Assembly: GCA_041745535.1 (NCBI GenBank)
Contig: JBGTIS010000358.1
Location: 1 to 51,763, forward strand
Reading direction: 5' to 3'
DNA from: JBGTIS01 sp041745535
GTDB taxonomy: Bacteria; Bacteroidota; Bacteroidia; Cytophagales; Cyclobacteriaceae
DNA length: 51,763 nucleotides
A program made the translations under genes and the position numbers. Position 1 is the stretch's first letter. Each line of letters opens with the position of its first letter. The notes beneath the pieces are model-generated. The model saw nothing but the letters and a program-made list of their open reading frames with translations. It was not told where the DNA came from and did no database searches. Shown in pieces: positions 7,818 to 15,707 of the stretch.

Positions 7818-8543
7818 ATGAAACTTGACATACTGGTGTTATCAGCGCATCCTGATGACGCGGAATTAGGTTGTGCGGGAACCATAGCCGCGCATGTGGC
7901 AAAAGGAAAGAAAGTAGGGGTTTTAGACCTTACTCAGGGTGAACTGGGTACCAGAGGCACTGTGGAAATCAGGGCGCGGGAGGCGGTAGAATCAGCTAAA
8001 ATTATGGGACTTTCGGTAAGGGAAAATCTGGGATTTGCCGATGCTTTTTTTACTGATGACCGAACCCATCAGCTAAAAATTATTGAGAAGATAAGAAAAT
8101 ACAAACCGGAAATCGTTTTGGCCAATGCCACTTCTGATCGACATCCTGACCATGGAAAGGCAGCTCAACTAGCTAAAAAAGCTTGTTTTATGGCTGGTTT
8201 AAGAAAAATTGAAACCTTTGATAATGGCGAAAAGCAGGAAGCTTGGCGCCCAAAAGCCATTTACCATTACATTCAGAATAACATGATTTCTCCGGATTTA
8301 GTGGTGGATGTATCCGCTTACTGGGATATAAAAATTGAGGCCATCAAAGCTTTCAAGTCTCAGTTTTACGATCCTAATAGCAAGGAGCCTGATACCATAC
8401 TGACCTCTCCGGCTTTCTTAACTTTTATTGAGGCGAGAGGCCGGGAACTGGGCCATTCAGTTGGCGTGGAATTTGGCGAAGGCTTCACTGTTGATAACAA
8501 AATAGGGGTTTCCAATCTGTTTGATGTGGTTATGCAAACATAA
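7818..8543 (+). CDS. bshB1: Bacillithiol biosynthesis deacetylase BshB1
   Basis: A zinc-dependent LmbE/PIG-L deacetylase that removes acetate from GlcNAc-malate, the second step of bacillithiol synthesis. The 241-residue length is usual. Key motifs are AHPDDAELGCAGTIA near the start (His, Asp, Asp for zinc and catalysis), TQGELGTRGT typical of BshB1, SDRHPDHGKAA in the middle, and the C-terminal FKSQFYDP and GHSVGVEFGEGF blocks. These separate it from generic LmbE proteins. The gene implies bacillithiol as the low-molecular-weight thiol. The other bsh genes are not in this window. Confidence 0.95.
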   Translation: MKLDILVLSAHPDDAELGCAGTIAAHVAKGKKVGVLDLTQGELGTRGTVEIRAREAVESAKIMGLSVRENLGFADAFFTDDRTHQLKIIEKIRKYKPEIVLANATSDRHPDHGKAAQLAKKACFMAGLRKIETFDNGEKQEAWRPKAIYHYIQNNMISPDLVVDVSAYWDIKIEAIKAFKSQFYDPNSKEPDTILTSPAFLTFIEARGRELGHSVGVEFGEGFTVDNKIGVSNLFDVVMQT

Positions 8544-8705
8544 AATTGGCCTCAAAAATATATTGGAATACTATTAATTTTTAATAATTGAGGTTGAAAA
8601 TCAGAAAAACAAATAATTTATTTTAACATAGGATTGAAAAGTATTAGTTTTAGCGGTAACAAAATTATTATTATCAGAACTATATCTGTAGCTACTTCAA
8701 ATCCT

Positions 8706-9641
8706 ATGAAAAACACAACTCGCGCATTTTTACTCTCCATTGTATTTATTTGCAGTGCTGCCCTAGAAGCCTACTGCCAAACGATTTCTAAAGAAGAACT
8801 TATTTTTTTAACAGCCGACTGGAAAGGAGAACGTTTTCCGGATGGGCGTCCGAAAGTTCCGATGGAAATACTGGAGCGGGTTAAAAATATTTCAATTGAA
8901 GAAGCCTGGGGTGTATTGCGCAACCAGGGTTATCATAACCAGTATGAGGGTGGATGGCAAATGATTCATGATGATATGCCGATGGTAGGCCGTGCCCTTA
9001 CCGCGATGTATATGCCAAGCCGGCCGGATGTGGAGGAAAGAGTAAGGAAAAGAGGGCAGGAAGAGCAGAGCAGGGTGGGTGCCACCAATTCATGGCCTAT
9101 TGATGAACTCACAGAAGGGGATATTTATGTGGCTGATTCCTATGGGAAAATTAGTGATGGAACCCTGATTGGCGATAACCTGGGAAATTCCATTTATGCC
9201 AAATCCAAAAATGGGGTCATCTTCGATGGTTCTCTGCGCGATCTGGAAGGCTTAGAAGCCATTGAAGGATTTAATGCCTATGTGCGTGGCTGGGACCCTT
9301 CCTATATACAGGAAATGATGTTAATGGGACTCAACACGCCAATCCGCATTGGAAAAGCTATTGTTATGCCAGGCGATGTAGTATTGGCCAAACGGGAAGG
9401 TGTGATCTTTATCCCGGCCCACCTGGTTGAAAACCTACTGATCAATGCTGAGTTTATTAGCTTGCGCGATAAATTCGGGCACCAGCGCCTGCGGGAAGGC
9501 AAATATACTCCCGGTGAAATAGACACGCGCTGGACCGATGCGATAAAAAAGGATTTTCTGCAATGGATTGATGATAATCCTGATCAGTTGCCCATGTCAA
9601 GAGCAGAATTAGATGCTTTTTTAAAGGACAGAACCTGGTAA
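8706..9641 (+). CDS. Exported RraA-family aldolase/decarboxylase-like protein
   Basis: RraA-family proteins include 4-hydroxy-4-methyl-2-oxoglutarate aldolases and oxaloacetate decarboxylases; the name-giving RNase E inhibitor function is not expected here. The C-terminal 200 residues carry the core: GDIYVADSYGKISDGTLIGDNLGNSIYAKSKNGVIFDGSLRDLEGLE, with the Arg-Asp pair of the active site. Unlike cytoplasmic RraA (about 160-240 aa), it has a clear cleavable signal peptide (KNTTRAFLLSIVFICSAALEAYCQ) and an extra N-terminal helical region. ATG at 8706 is chosen because it puts the signal peptide at the very start; the longer TTG start at 8634 would bury it. It is the first gene of an operon running to 12887. 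Confidence 0.85.
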   Translation: MKNTTRAFLLSIVFICSAALEAYCQTISKEELIFLTADWKGERFPDGRPKVPMEILERVKNISIEEAWGVLRNQGYHNQYEGGWQMIHDDMPMVGRALTAMYMPSRPDVEERVRKRGQEEQSRVGATNSWPIDELTEGDIYVADSYGKISDGTLIGDNLGNSIYAKSKNGVIFDGSLRDLEGLEAIEGFNAYVRGWDPSYIQEMMLMGLNTPIRIGKAIVMPGDVVLAKREGVIFIPAHLVENLLINAEFISLRDKFGHQRLREGKYTPGEIDTRWTDAIKKDFLQWIDDNPDQLPMSRAELDAFLKDRTW

Positions 9642-9737
9642 CAGTAGTATTGCTTTAGCAATAAAAACGCAACCGCTTTTTCCAAACCAATTGGTATCTA
9701 TTTTACAAATTCATTAACTAACCAACCCTGATACACT

Positions 9738-11174
9738 ATGAATCTTCTAAAAACAGAAAAACTTCGTAAACTCTTTCAACCCTCGCCTACCGATAAAGAG
9801 CCTGCCGGAAATAACCGCCGTGATTTTATCAAAAAAGCTGGTTTGGGTGGTATTGCCCTCAGTGGCATGGCCCTGAACCCATTGGAAGACCAGATTGCCC
9901 ATTTGGCGCGGAAAGTAAACCGCAGTTCAGCACCTACCGAGCTTAAAATTACCGACATGCGGATCGCGCAACTGGGCAATGTGCCTTTGTTAAGAATTGA
10001 TACCAATCAGGGTATATCAGGTTTTGCCGATGTACGCGACGGGGCCGATAAACGGTATGCTTTGTTTCTAAAAAGCCGCATCTTAGGCGAAAACCCTTGT
10101 AATGTGGAAATGATTTTCAAAAAAATTAAGCAGTTTGGCAGTCATGGTCGGCAGGGTGGAGGCGTTTCCGGTGTGGAAATGGCCCTGTGGGATCTGGCTG
10201 GTAAAGCCTATGGCGTGCCTACGTACCAGTTATTGGGCGGCAAATACCGCGATAAAGTAAGAATTTATGTGGACACACCTACCGTTAACAATCCGGATGA
10301 GTTCGCTGCCCGTATGAAAGAGCGGGTAGACAAAGGGTTCACCATCCTGAAAATGGATGTAGGGATCGGACTCGTTAAGGATATTCCGGGTGCGTTAACC
10401 AATACCGAACCCTGGGGAGAACTTCGTGGCTGGACCGACCGGGAAGTCACCAGCTACGCGCAAACCATGCACCCTTTTACCCGGGTTCAGATTACCCCCA
10501 AAGGCGTTGAATTACTGGCGGAATATGTGGCCAAAACCCGCGAACAGGTAGGTTATGAAATTCCTTTGGGCATCGACCATCTCGGTCATATGGATATCAA
10601 CAGCATGATTCGTGTAGCAAAAGCGTTTGAACCCTATAACCTTTCGTGGCTGGAAGACATGGTGCCCTGGCAGTATACCGACATGTGGCGCACCATTTCC
10701 GATGCCATTGACACCCCCACCATGACGGGTGAAGATGTTTTCCTGAAATCTACCTTCAAAGACCTGCTTGAGAAACGAGCGGTTGATATTATCCATCCGG
10801 ATCCGGGCAGCATCGGCGGATTGCTGGAAACCAAAAAATCAGGCGACTATGCGGAGGAACATGGCGTGGCGATGGCAGTGCATCATGCCGCATCACCCCT
10901 TTCTTTTATGGGAACGGTGCATGCCATTGCCGCCACACAAAATTTCATCGCGTTGGAACATCATTCGGTAGACAATCCGTGGTGGGAAGATCTGATCACG
11001 GGCATTGACAAGCCTTTCGTAAAAGATGGTTATGTAAAAGTGCCTGAAAAGCCAGGTTTTGGTGTGGAACTCAATGAAGAAGCGGTGAAGGAACATATGG
11101 AAAAAGGCGAAAAATACTTCGCGCCAACGCCTGAATGGGATGAACTGCGTTCCTGGGACCGCATGTGGAGTTAA
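9738..11174 (+). CDS. Tat-exported mandelate racemase/muconate lactonizing (enolase superfamily) protein
   Basis: An enolase-superfamily enzyme that abstracts a proton next to a carboxylate, usually an acid-sugar dehydratase or racemase. A twin-arginine leader with NRRDFIKKAGLGGIALSGMAL (about 26-46) precedes the fold. Candidate catalytic residues are Lys205 in ILKMDVG (a K-x-D rather than K-x-K motif), metal ligands Asp280 (GIDHLGH), Glu306 (WLEDM) and Glu332 (TGEDVF), and His382/383 (AVHHAAS). The capping domain contains VSGVEMALWDLAGKAYG. Export of this family is uncommon. It is flanked by exported RraA and a cupin, so an extracytoplasmic acid-sugar or keto-acid pathway is a reasonable inference. 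Substrate unknown. Confidence 0.88.
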   Translation: MNLLKTEKLRKLFQPSPTDKEPAGNNRRDFIKKAGLGGIALSGMALNPLEDQIAHLARKVNRSSAPTELKITDMRIAQLGNVPLLRIDTNQGISGFADVRDGADKRYALFLKSRILGENPCNVEMIFKKIKQFGSHGRQGGGVSGVEMALWDLAGKAYGVPTYQLLGGKYRDKVRIYVDTPTVNNPDEFAARMKERVDKGFTILKMDVGIGLVKDIPGALTNTEPWGELRGWTDREVTSYAQTMHPFTRVQITPKGVELLAEYVAKTREQVGYEIPLGIDHLGHMDINSMIRVAKAFEPYNLSWLEDMVPWQYTDMWRTISDAIDTPTMTGEDVFLKSTFKDLLEKRAVDIIHPDPGSIGGLLETKKSGDYAEEHGVAMAVHHAASPLSFMGTVHAIAATQNFIALEHHSVDNPWWEDLITGIDKPFVKDGYVKVPEKPGFGVELNEEAVKEHMEKGEKYFAPTPEWDELRSWDRMWS

Positions 11175-11186
11175 TTCTTATCAGCC

Positions 11187-11546
11187 ATGCAGGTTATCAA
11201 CTTAGCTGAAAAATTTACCCGGTTCTCAGCGCACTGGCACCCACATATTGTGGGTGAGCTTAATGGGCAACAGGTAAAAATTGCCAAGGTAAAAGGCGAA
11301 TTTATCTGGCACCAGCACGATGCCGAAGACGAAATGTTTATAGTGATCAAGGGCAAACTTTTCATTGATTTCAAAGAGAAAACAGTGGAAATTAATGAAG
11401 GTGAGATGATCATTGTGCCACGGGGCGTACCGCACAGGCCTCATTCAGAAGAAGAGGTGCATATTATGCTGTTTGAACCGGCCTCAACGATAAATACCGG
11501 AGAAACAGAGAATGAATTAACGCGAAAAAATTTATCTAAAATTTAA
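11187..11546 (+). CDS. Cupin domain protein
   Basis: A 119-residue single-domain cupin. Motif 1 is WHQHDAEDEMFIVIKGKLFIDF (two His plus Glu as metal ligands) and motif 2 is INEGEMIIVPRGVPHRPHSEEEV, with the fourth ligand His. No export signal. It starts 12 bp after the enolase-superfamily gene and ends 18-33 bp before the transporter gene, so it is co-transcribed. Such small cupins often are isomerases or mutarotase-like helpers for the carbohydrate acid handled by their operon. A specific reaction cannot be assigned. Confidence 0.88.
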   Translation: MQVINLAEKFTRFSAHWHPHIVGELNGQQVKIAKVKGEFIWHQHDAEDEMFIVIKGKLFIDFKEKTVEINEGEMIIVPRGVPHRPHSEEEVHIMLFEPASTINTGETENELTRKNLSKI

Positions 11547-11579
11547 CCTATAAAACTAATACCCTTGAAAAGAGAAAAT

Positions 11580-12887
11580 ATGTTTAAGCTGCTTTTAGGA
11601 GTAGCAGGTGTATGTTTAATTGCTACGCTGATATTCGTGTTTATGGGAAAAGGGGTAAAAAGTGGCCCTTTTCTGATTGCTTTTTTTGTTCTGTTGGCTA
11701 TCAGCGTCAGAGGGTTCCAGGCTGTTCGGGGCTTTTCTTATACCGTCTGGATTTTCGCTGCCGTAACTGCCGCTATGTTTTATCCTGTTCATTTCACCAA
11801 ATTGGGCAATTTTGAATTAAAACTGCTCATTATTCCTTTATTACAAATCATCATGTTTGGCATGGGATCACAAATGAGTGTGAATGATTTTGTGAACGTA
11901 ATTAAAATGCCAAAAGGGGTATTGGTGGGCGTAGTATGCCAGTTTACGATTATGCCGCTGGTGGGAATCACCCTGGCAAGCACCTTCAGTTTTCCCCCAG
12001 AAGTGGCTGCCGGTATTGTGCTGGTAGGCTCTTCGCCCAGCGGACTGGCTTCTAATGTGATGTCGTTTATCGCGAAAGCGAATCTGGCTTTGTCGGTAAC
12101 GCTTACGGCCGTAGCTACCATTCTGGCTCCCTTGCTTACGCCGTTGCTGATGAAACTGCTTGCCGGTCAGTTTGTGCCCATCGAGTTTTGGGATATGCTG
12201 TTGAGCATCGCCAATATTGTGATTTTACCCATCGTAGCCGGCCTTATCTTCAATGCCTTTTCTTATGGCGAGCAAAGCAGAAAAAATATTAATATTCAGC
12301 TTGCTATTTTCTTTTTCGTTATTGTGCTAAAAAACTTTGCTTTTTACGCTACAAGCGAAGCGTTGATAGGCGAGGTGCTGACTCAGTTTTTCTGGGATCT
12401 GTTCTGGTTTTTTATTCTGCCTATTATGGTCGCGCTTATTTTTAAAAATGCTGCCAAAGGAAGTAAAGCCTGGCTCGACAATGCCCTGGCTTTTGTGTCT
12501 ATGCTGGGTATTGGCATCATTATTACCATTATTACCGCGGCAGGTCGGGATAGCCTGCTGGAAATTGGTGCCTTGCTTATTCTGGCCTGCCTCATCCATA
12601 ATTGTCTGGGATACTTCCTGGGCTATTGGGGTTCTCGTTTAATTGGTATGGACGAACGTTCGTGCCGTACCATCGCGCTGGAAGTAGGGATGCAGAATGG
12701 CGGACTGGCTTCCGGTATCGCGCTGGAAATGGGTAAAGTAGCTACGGTAGGGCTGGCGCCAGCGGTTTTTGGCCCCATGATGAACATTACAGGCTCTTCC
12801 CTGGCTACCTGGTGGCGCAACAAACCCACAGGTGAAGAAGATGACGAAGAAATCAGCGCTACCACCAAAGCTGAAAAAGCAACCTGA
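11580..12887 (+). CDS. BASS-family sodium:organic-acid symporter
   Basis: A 435-residue polytopic membrane protein of the bile acid:sodium symporter superfamily. The core contains ELKLLIIPLLQIIMFGMGSQMSVNDF, the motif GIVLVGSSPSGLASNVMSFIAKANLALSVTLTAVATILAPLLTP at the crossover region, and ALEVGMQNGGLASGIALEMGK, all typical of BASS proteins. Two additional N-terminal hydrophobic segments precede the usual core. The C-terminus is acidic and cytoplasmic (EEDDEEISA). ATG at 11580 is used; an in-frame TTG at 11565 would add KREN and is possible. It closes the RraA/enolase/cupin operon and probably brings the organic-acid product of the exported enzymes into the cell. Confidence 0.92.
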   Translation: MFKLLLGVAGVCLIATLIFVFMGKGVKSGPFLIAFFVLLAISVRGFQAVRGFSYTVWIFAAVTAAMFYPVHFTKLGNFELKLLIIPLLQIIMFGMGSQMSVNDFVNVIKMPKGVLVGVVCQFTIMPLVGITLASTFSFPPEVAAGIVLVGSSPSGLASNVMSFIAKANLALSVTLTAVATILAPLLTPLLMKLLAGQFVPIEFWDMLLSIANIVILPIVAGLIFNAFSYGEQSRKNINIQLAIFFFVIVLKNFAFYATSEALIGEVLTQFFWDLFWFFILPIMVALIFKNAAKGSKAWLDNALAFVSMLGIGIIITIITAAGRDSLLEIGALLILACLIHNCLGYFLGYWGSRLIGMDERSCRTIALEVGMQNGGLASGIALEMGKVATVGLAPAVFGPMMNITGSSLATWWRNKPTGEEDDEEISATTKAEKAT

Positions 12888-12936
12888 TATAAAAGGTAGC
12901 GATAAGGAAGGTTGAAATGCTGGTTACTGAATGCGG

Positions 12937-13013
12937 AAATGTTGAATTAAAAATGTTAAATGTTGAGTGGAGTCGCTCCAATTCAACACTCAAACATTTA
13001 ACATTCAACATTT
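12937..13013. repeat. Long imperfect palindrome after BASS operon
   Basis: The left arm (12937-12970) and right arm (12984-13013) are built from ATGTTAAATGTTGAGTG-like and CACTCAAACATTTAACAT-like sequences and can form a stem of about 28 bp with a few mismatches. It lies about 50 bp after the transporter stop. It could terminate the operon on either strand. No clean T-run follows, so a mobile or REP-like intergenic repeat is an alternative. Confidence 0.55.
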
Positions 13014-13217
13014 AAAACACAGTCCTCGCTCGTGCCTGCTATTCAAAGGCCTAAGGCCGATCTTATAAGAAAAGTAATCCTTACCAACTGAATGTACAAG
13101 TCTAAAGCCAGGGGCTTTGGGAATAAGCATCTCAAGGCAAGAGCCTTGCGGTATCGGTTTTACTGAATATCCTCATTTTTAAGCACTGGATCACGTTTGC
13201 GTACCTACTATGTTGTT

Positions 13218-13310
13218 GTTTACCCCCATCAGACATCGGTTGATGCCCAACTATGACGTGGTTTGCCCTCTTCAGACTTAGTCTGATGCCCAACTATGAC
13301 GTGGTTTACC
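13218..13310. repeat. 43-bp tandem repeat, just over two copies
   Basis: GTTTACCC or GTTTGCCC begins at 13218, 13261 and 13304, exactly 43 bp apart. Within each unit the stretch TGATGCCCAACTATGACGTG is identical (13241-13260 and 13284-13303). The second unit contains the small dyad CAGACT-AGTCTG. No coding frame runs through it. Confidence 0.7.
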
Positions 13311-13693
13311 CACATCAAGGCAAATTGGGAGGGCTGAACAGGTAAGGTTTGTTGAGAAAAGCGCGTATGAAAGCGGCATTATTAACTACATGATCAAACA
13401 CAGGGTGTCTTCGTGTGTGCGGTAACACCCTATACCTGAAAGCAGCCCTGCGTAAGAAACGACACCCTTTTCCTTACTCAGATGATCTTTTGTTTCCAGT
13501 AGGAGAATAAGTAAGTAGAAAAATTATATAGTAGAGCCTGCCATTGGGGACACCTCAAAACTATGTCCACTTGCTTCATACAGTGGAAACTAAATAATTG
13601 AGCTTTGTCATGCTAAGTTTACAGCAGAAAAGAAGTTGGAATAAAGGCGAAATATTATTTGGTTTGCTTTTACAACAAATAGCGATTACAGGT

Positions 13694-13769
13694 AAAAGAT
13701 AGCAGAGCAAGAGCCTAACGCGTCATAAGTCATCAAGAGTGCTTAGCCTGCTAATCACTGCTATCTTTT
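13694..13769. repeat. 12-bp perfect inverted repeat ending in a T-run
   Basis: AAAAGATAGCAG (13694-13705) is matched by CTGCTATCTTTT (13758-13769), separated by 52 nt and followed by further T. It could be a large terminator-like hairpin or the ends of a very small element. No gene precedes it on the plus strand within 800 bp. Confidence 0.5.
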
Positions 13770-13920
13770 TTATCCCCATATCGGACAATTCATTCTGCCG
13801 GACTTGAATAAAGAATACGTGCGGTAGATGGATAAATTCCTGATGGGGAAATAAAATTGATAAGCCCCTCCTGTTACCAAAACTTGTCCGTCACCGAAAG
13901 AATAAAACTTACAGAGGGGA

Positions 13921-14340
13921 TTAATCAATAGATACCAAATTTTCTTTTAGTTTATGAAGAGCTTTTATACTCAAAGGTTTACTTATAAAATTAGTTACAC
14001 AGCTATGAGAGAGTGTGTTATTTATATCGCTTCTATCTATTGAGCTTGTAAGCATCACTATTTTACATTTATCTTTTAGAGACCGCGGTAAAGCATTAAA
14101 TCTATCTAAAAACTCAAATCCATTCATCTCAGGCATATTAATATCCAGGAATATTATATCCGGAATCTGATCAAGTTGGTATATGTTTTTATTCAGGTAT
14201 TTCAAAGCACTCTGGGCACAATAAAAGTTAATTATTTTGCTGGCACACAAAGCATGTTCTATCATTTTTGTGCCAACTAAATTATCTATTTCATTATCGT
14301 CCACAATCATAGCTAACTTGAAAAATTCAGAAGATTTCAT
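13921..14340 (-). CDS. Single-domain response regulator (CheY-like receiver)
   Basis: About 139 residues forming one receiver domain. The acidic pair is in AMIVDDNEIDN near the start, the phosphoacceptor Asp is in IIFLDINMPEMNGFEFL (about 75-91), the Thr/Ser switch residue is in KIVMLTSS, and the conserved Lys is in FISKPLS near the end. No output domain follows, so it likely works by protein-protein contact, like CheY or the many single-domain receivers of Bacteroidota phosphorelays. ATG at 14340 (KSSEFFKLAMIVDD) is preferred; an in-frame extension to 14430 adds unrelated residues. No histidine kinase lies nearby, so its partner is elsewhere. Confidence 0.92.
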   Translation of the reverse strand: MKSSEFFKLAMIVDDNEIDNLVGTKMIEHALCASKIINFYCAQSALKYLNKNIYQLDQIPDIIFLDINMPEMNGFEFLDRFNALPRSLKDKCKIVMLTSSIDRSDINNTLSHSCVTNFISKPLSIKALHKLKENLVSID

Positions 14341-14678
14341 ATTAGTTTTGCTTTTGTACAAAAGGAAGATGGGTAAAAACCATACCAACCCAGGTAGATC
14401 GACTGATGACATAAATCTGTAAATAGGCAACGGGCAAAGTATTTTACATTAGTGTGGAATAACACTACATATGTTAAGAAAAAAGGAAACTGAAATTAAT
14501 ATAGGATTTCCATCAGTCGCAAAACAATTACTCTTCAGATTTAAAACTCTCAAGTTATTGACTATTTGGAGAATGCAGTTCATATGAGGAAAAGAATTGT
14601 TAAAAGGTATTTGAAAATCGTGATGTTTTTCGGAAGTTGGGTGATCAATATACGGCTTTATTAAAACCAGAATTCACC
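14341..14678. other. Intergenic region between divergent response regulator and esterase genes
   Basis: About 340 bp, AT-rich, with no recognised coding content. It must carry the two divergent promoters. I see no inverted repeat or operator strong enough to call. Confidence 0.5.
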
Positions 14679-15581
14679 ATGACTACCGCGCCAATTAACA
14701 TCAGGGCATCTTTAGTTGTTTATTTGCTGCTGATATACAGTTTATCCATTACCAGTACGGTTGCCCAACAATCGGCTGAAGAAGTGATGTATGAGCAAAA
14801 GATTTACAAGCAGGTAGATACGATCGCGCTAACCGCCCACATCTTTTATTTGCCGTCCACCCTGAAAAAAAGTGGCAACACAGGACTGGCTTTCTTTCAT
14901 GGCGGCGGCTGGTCTGGAGGCAAACCGGAAGAGTTTTTCAATGCCTGCCGGCGGTATGCGGCCATGGGTATGGTAGCTGTATCGTTTCAGTACAGATTGG
15001 TAAAGGGTGATGCGCTGGACCCCAACAAAAAAACCACGCCCATCGATTGTATAATAGATGCCCGGTCGGCCCTCCGCTGGTTGCGGGAACATGCCGATGC
15101 GTATCACATTGCTTCTGATAAAATTGTAGCGGGTGGGCAGTCGGTAGGGGCGCATTTGGTGCTTTCCACGGCCATGATTGATGCCTACAATGCCCCAACT
15201 GATAACATGGTGATCAGTCCGGTACCCAATGCCCTGATATTATGGTCGGGCACGGTTAATACCATCGAAGCCTGGGCCGACCTGCAATTGGGCAATCAGC
15301 GGGAGAAGATCTGGAGCATTTCTCCTTTTCATAATATTAAAAAGGGGATGCCGCCCGTAATCGCTTTCCATGGACTGGACGATGACATGGTACTGTTTTA
15401 CACGGTTAGTTTGTTTGTAAACCAAATGAAAGCTGCCGGTAATTATGTGGAACTCCACGAGTTTGAAGGCAGAAAGCATTACCTGGGAGCTGGCAGCGAC
15501 CAATACGCTACCCTGTTTGATGATGAAATCCTACTCACCACCGATGCTTTCCTGAAGAAGTTCGGGTTTATGGCTCCCTGA
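14679..15581 (+). CDS. Exported alpha/beta hydrolase (BD-FAE/acetyl-esterase-like)
   Basis: A 300-residue secreted or periplasmic esterase-like protein. A signal peptide (ASLVVYLLLIYSLSITSTVAQ) is followed by the alpha/beta hydrolase fold. HGGGW (74-78) forms the oxyanion hole. The nucleophile is Ser155 in GGQSVGAHL, the acid is probably Asp234-236 in HGLDDDMV, and the base is His267 in GRKHYLG. The Asp-Ala-Arg-Ser-Ala-Leu-Arg-Trp helix before the nucleophile is typical of carboxylesterase type B/BD-FAE relatives. ATG at 14679 is chosen since it starts right at the signal peptide; the frame extends upstream to a TTG at 14637. It likely cleaves an ester outside the cytoplasm and may act with the metallohydrolase encoded 127 bp downstream. 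Confidence 0.88.
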   Translation: MTTAPINIRASLVVYLLLIYSLSITSTVAQQSAEEVMYEQKIYKQVDTIALTAHIFYLPSTLKKSGNTGLAFFHGGGWSGGKPEEFFNACRRYAAMGMVAVSFQYRLVKGDALDPNKKTTPIDCIIDARSALRWLREHADAYHIASDKIVAGGQSVGAHLVLSTAMIDAYNAPTDNMVISPVPNALILWSGTVNTIEAWADLQLGNQREKIWSISPFHNIKKGMPPVIAFHGLDDDMVLFYTVSLFVNQMKAAGNYVELHEFEGRKHYLGAGSDQYATLFDDEILLTTDAFLKKFGFMAP

Positions 15582-15707
15582 TCTACTTTTTTATTAAATT
15601 ACTTCAAGGGCGAACCACCTCTGTGTTAAGGTCAGATTTTCTGCCCCGATTAGCCAATATATTATTGACAAAATTTGTAAATTGCTTGTAAACAGACCAT
15701 CCACCAC

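Larger units (their letters stand above)
12888..13920. other. Repeat-rich gene-free region
   Basis: About 1 kb without a credible gene. It holds a long imperfect palindrome (12937-13013), small hairpins around AAAGCC/GGCTTT and CAAGGC/GCCTTG near 13100-13150, a 43-bp tandem repeat (13218-13310), a hairpin with AGGGTGT/ACACCCT near 13402-13430, a possible insertion-sequence end near 13545, and a 12-bp inverted repeat at 13694/13758. This mix suggests accumulated intergenic repeats and perhaps mobile-element debris. Confidence 0.55.

Noticed and set aside
13694..13769. Integron attC-like site: GCCTAAC inside an inverted repeat
   Set aside because: The matching core on the other side (GCTTAGCC) has an inserted base, and no integrase or cassette genes are present.
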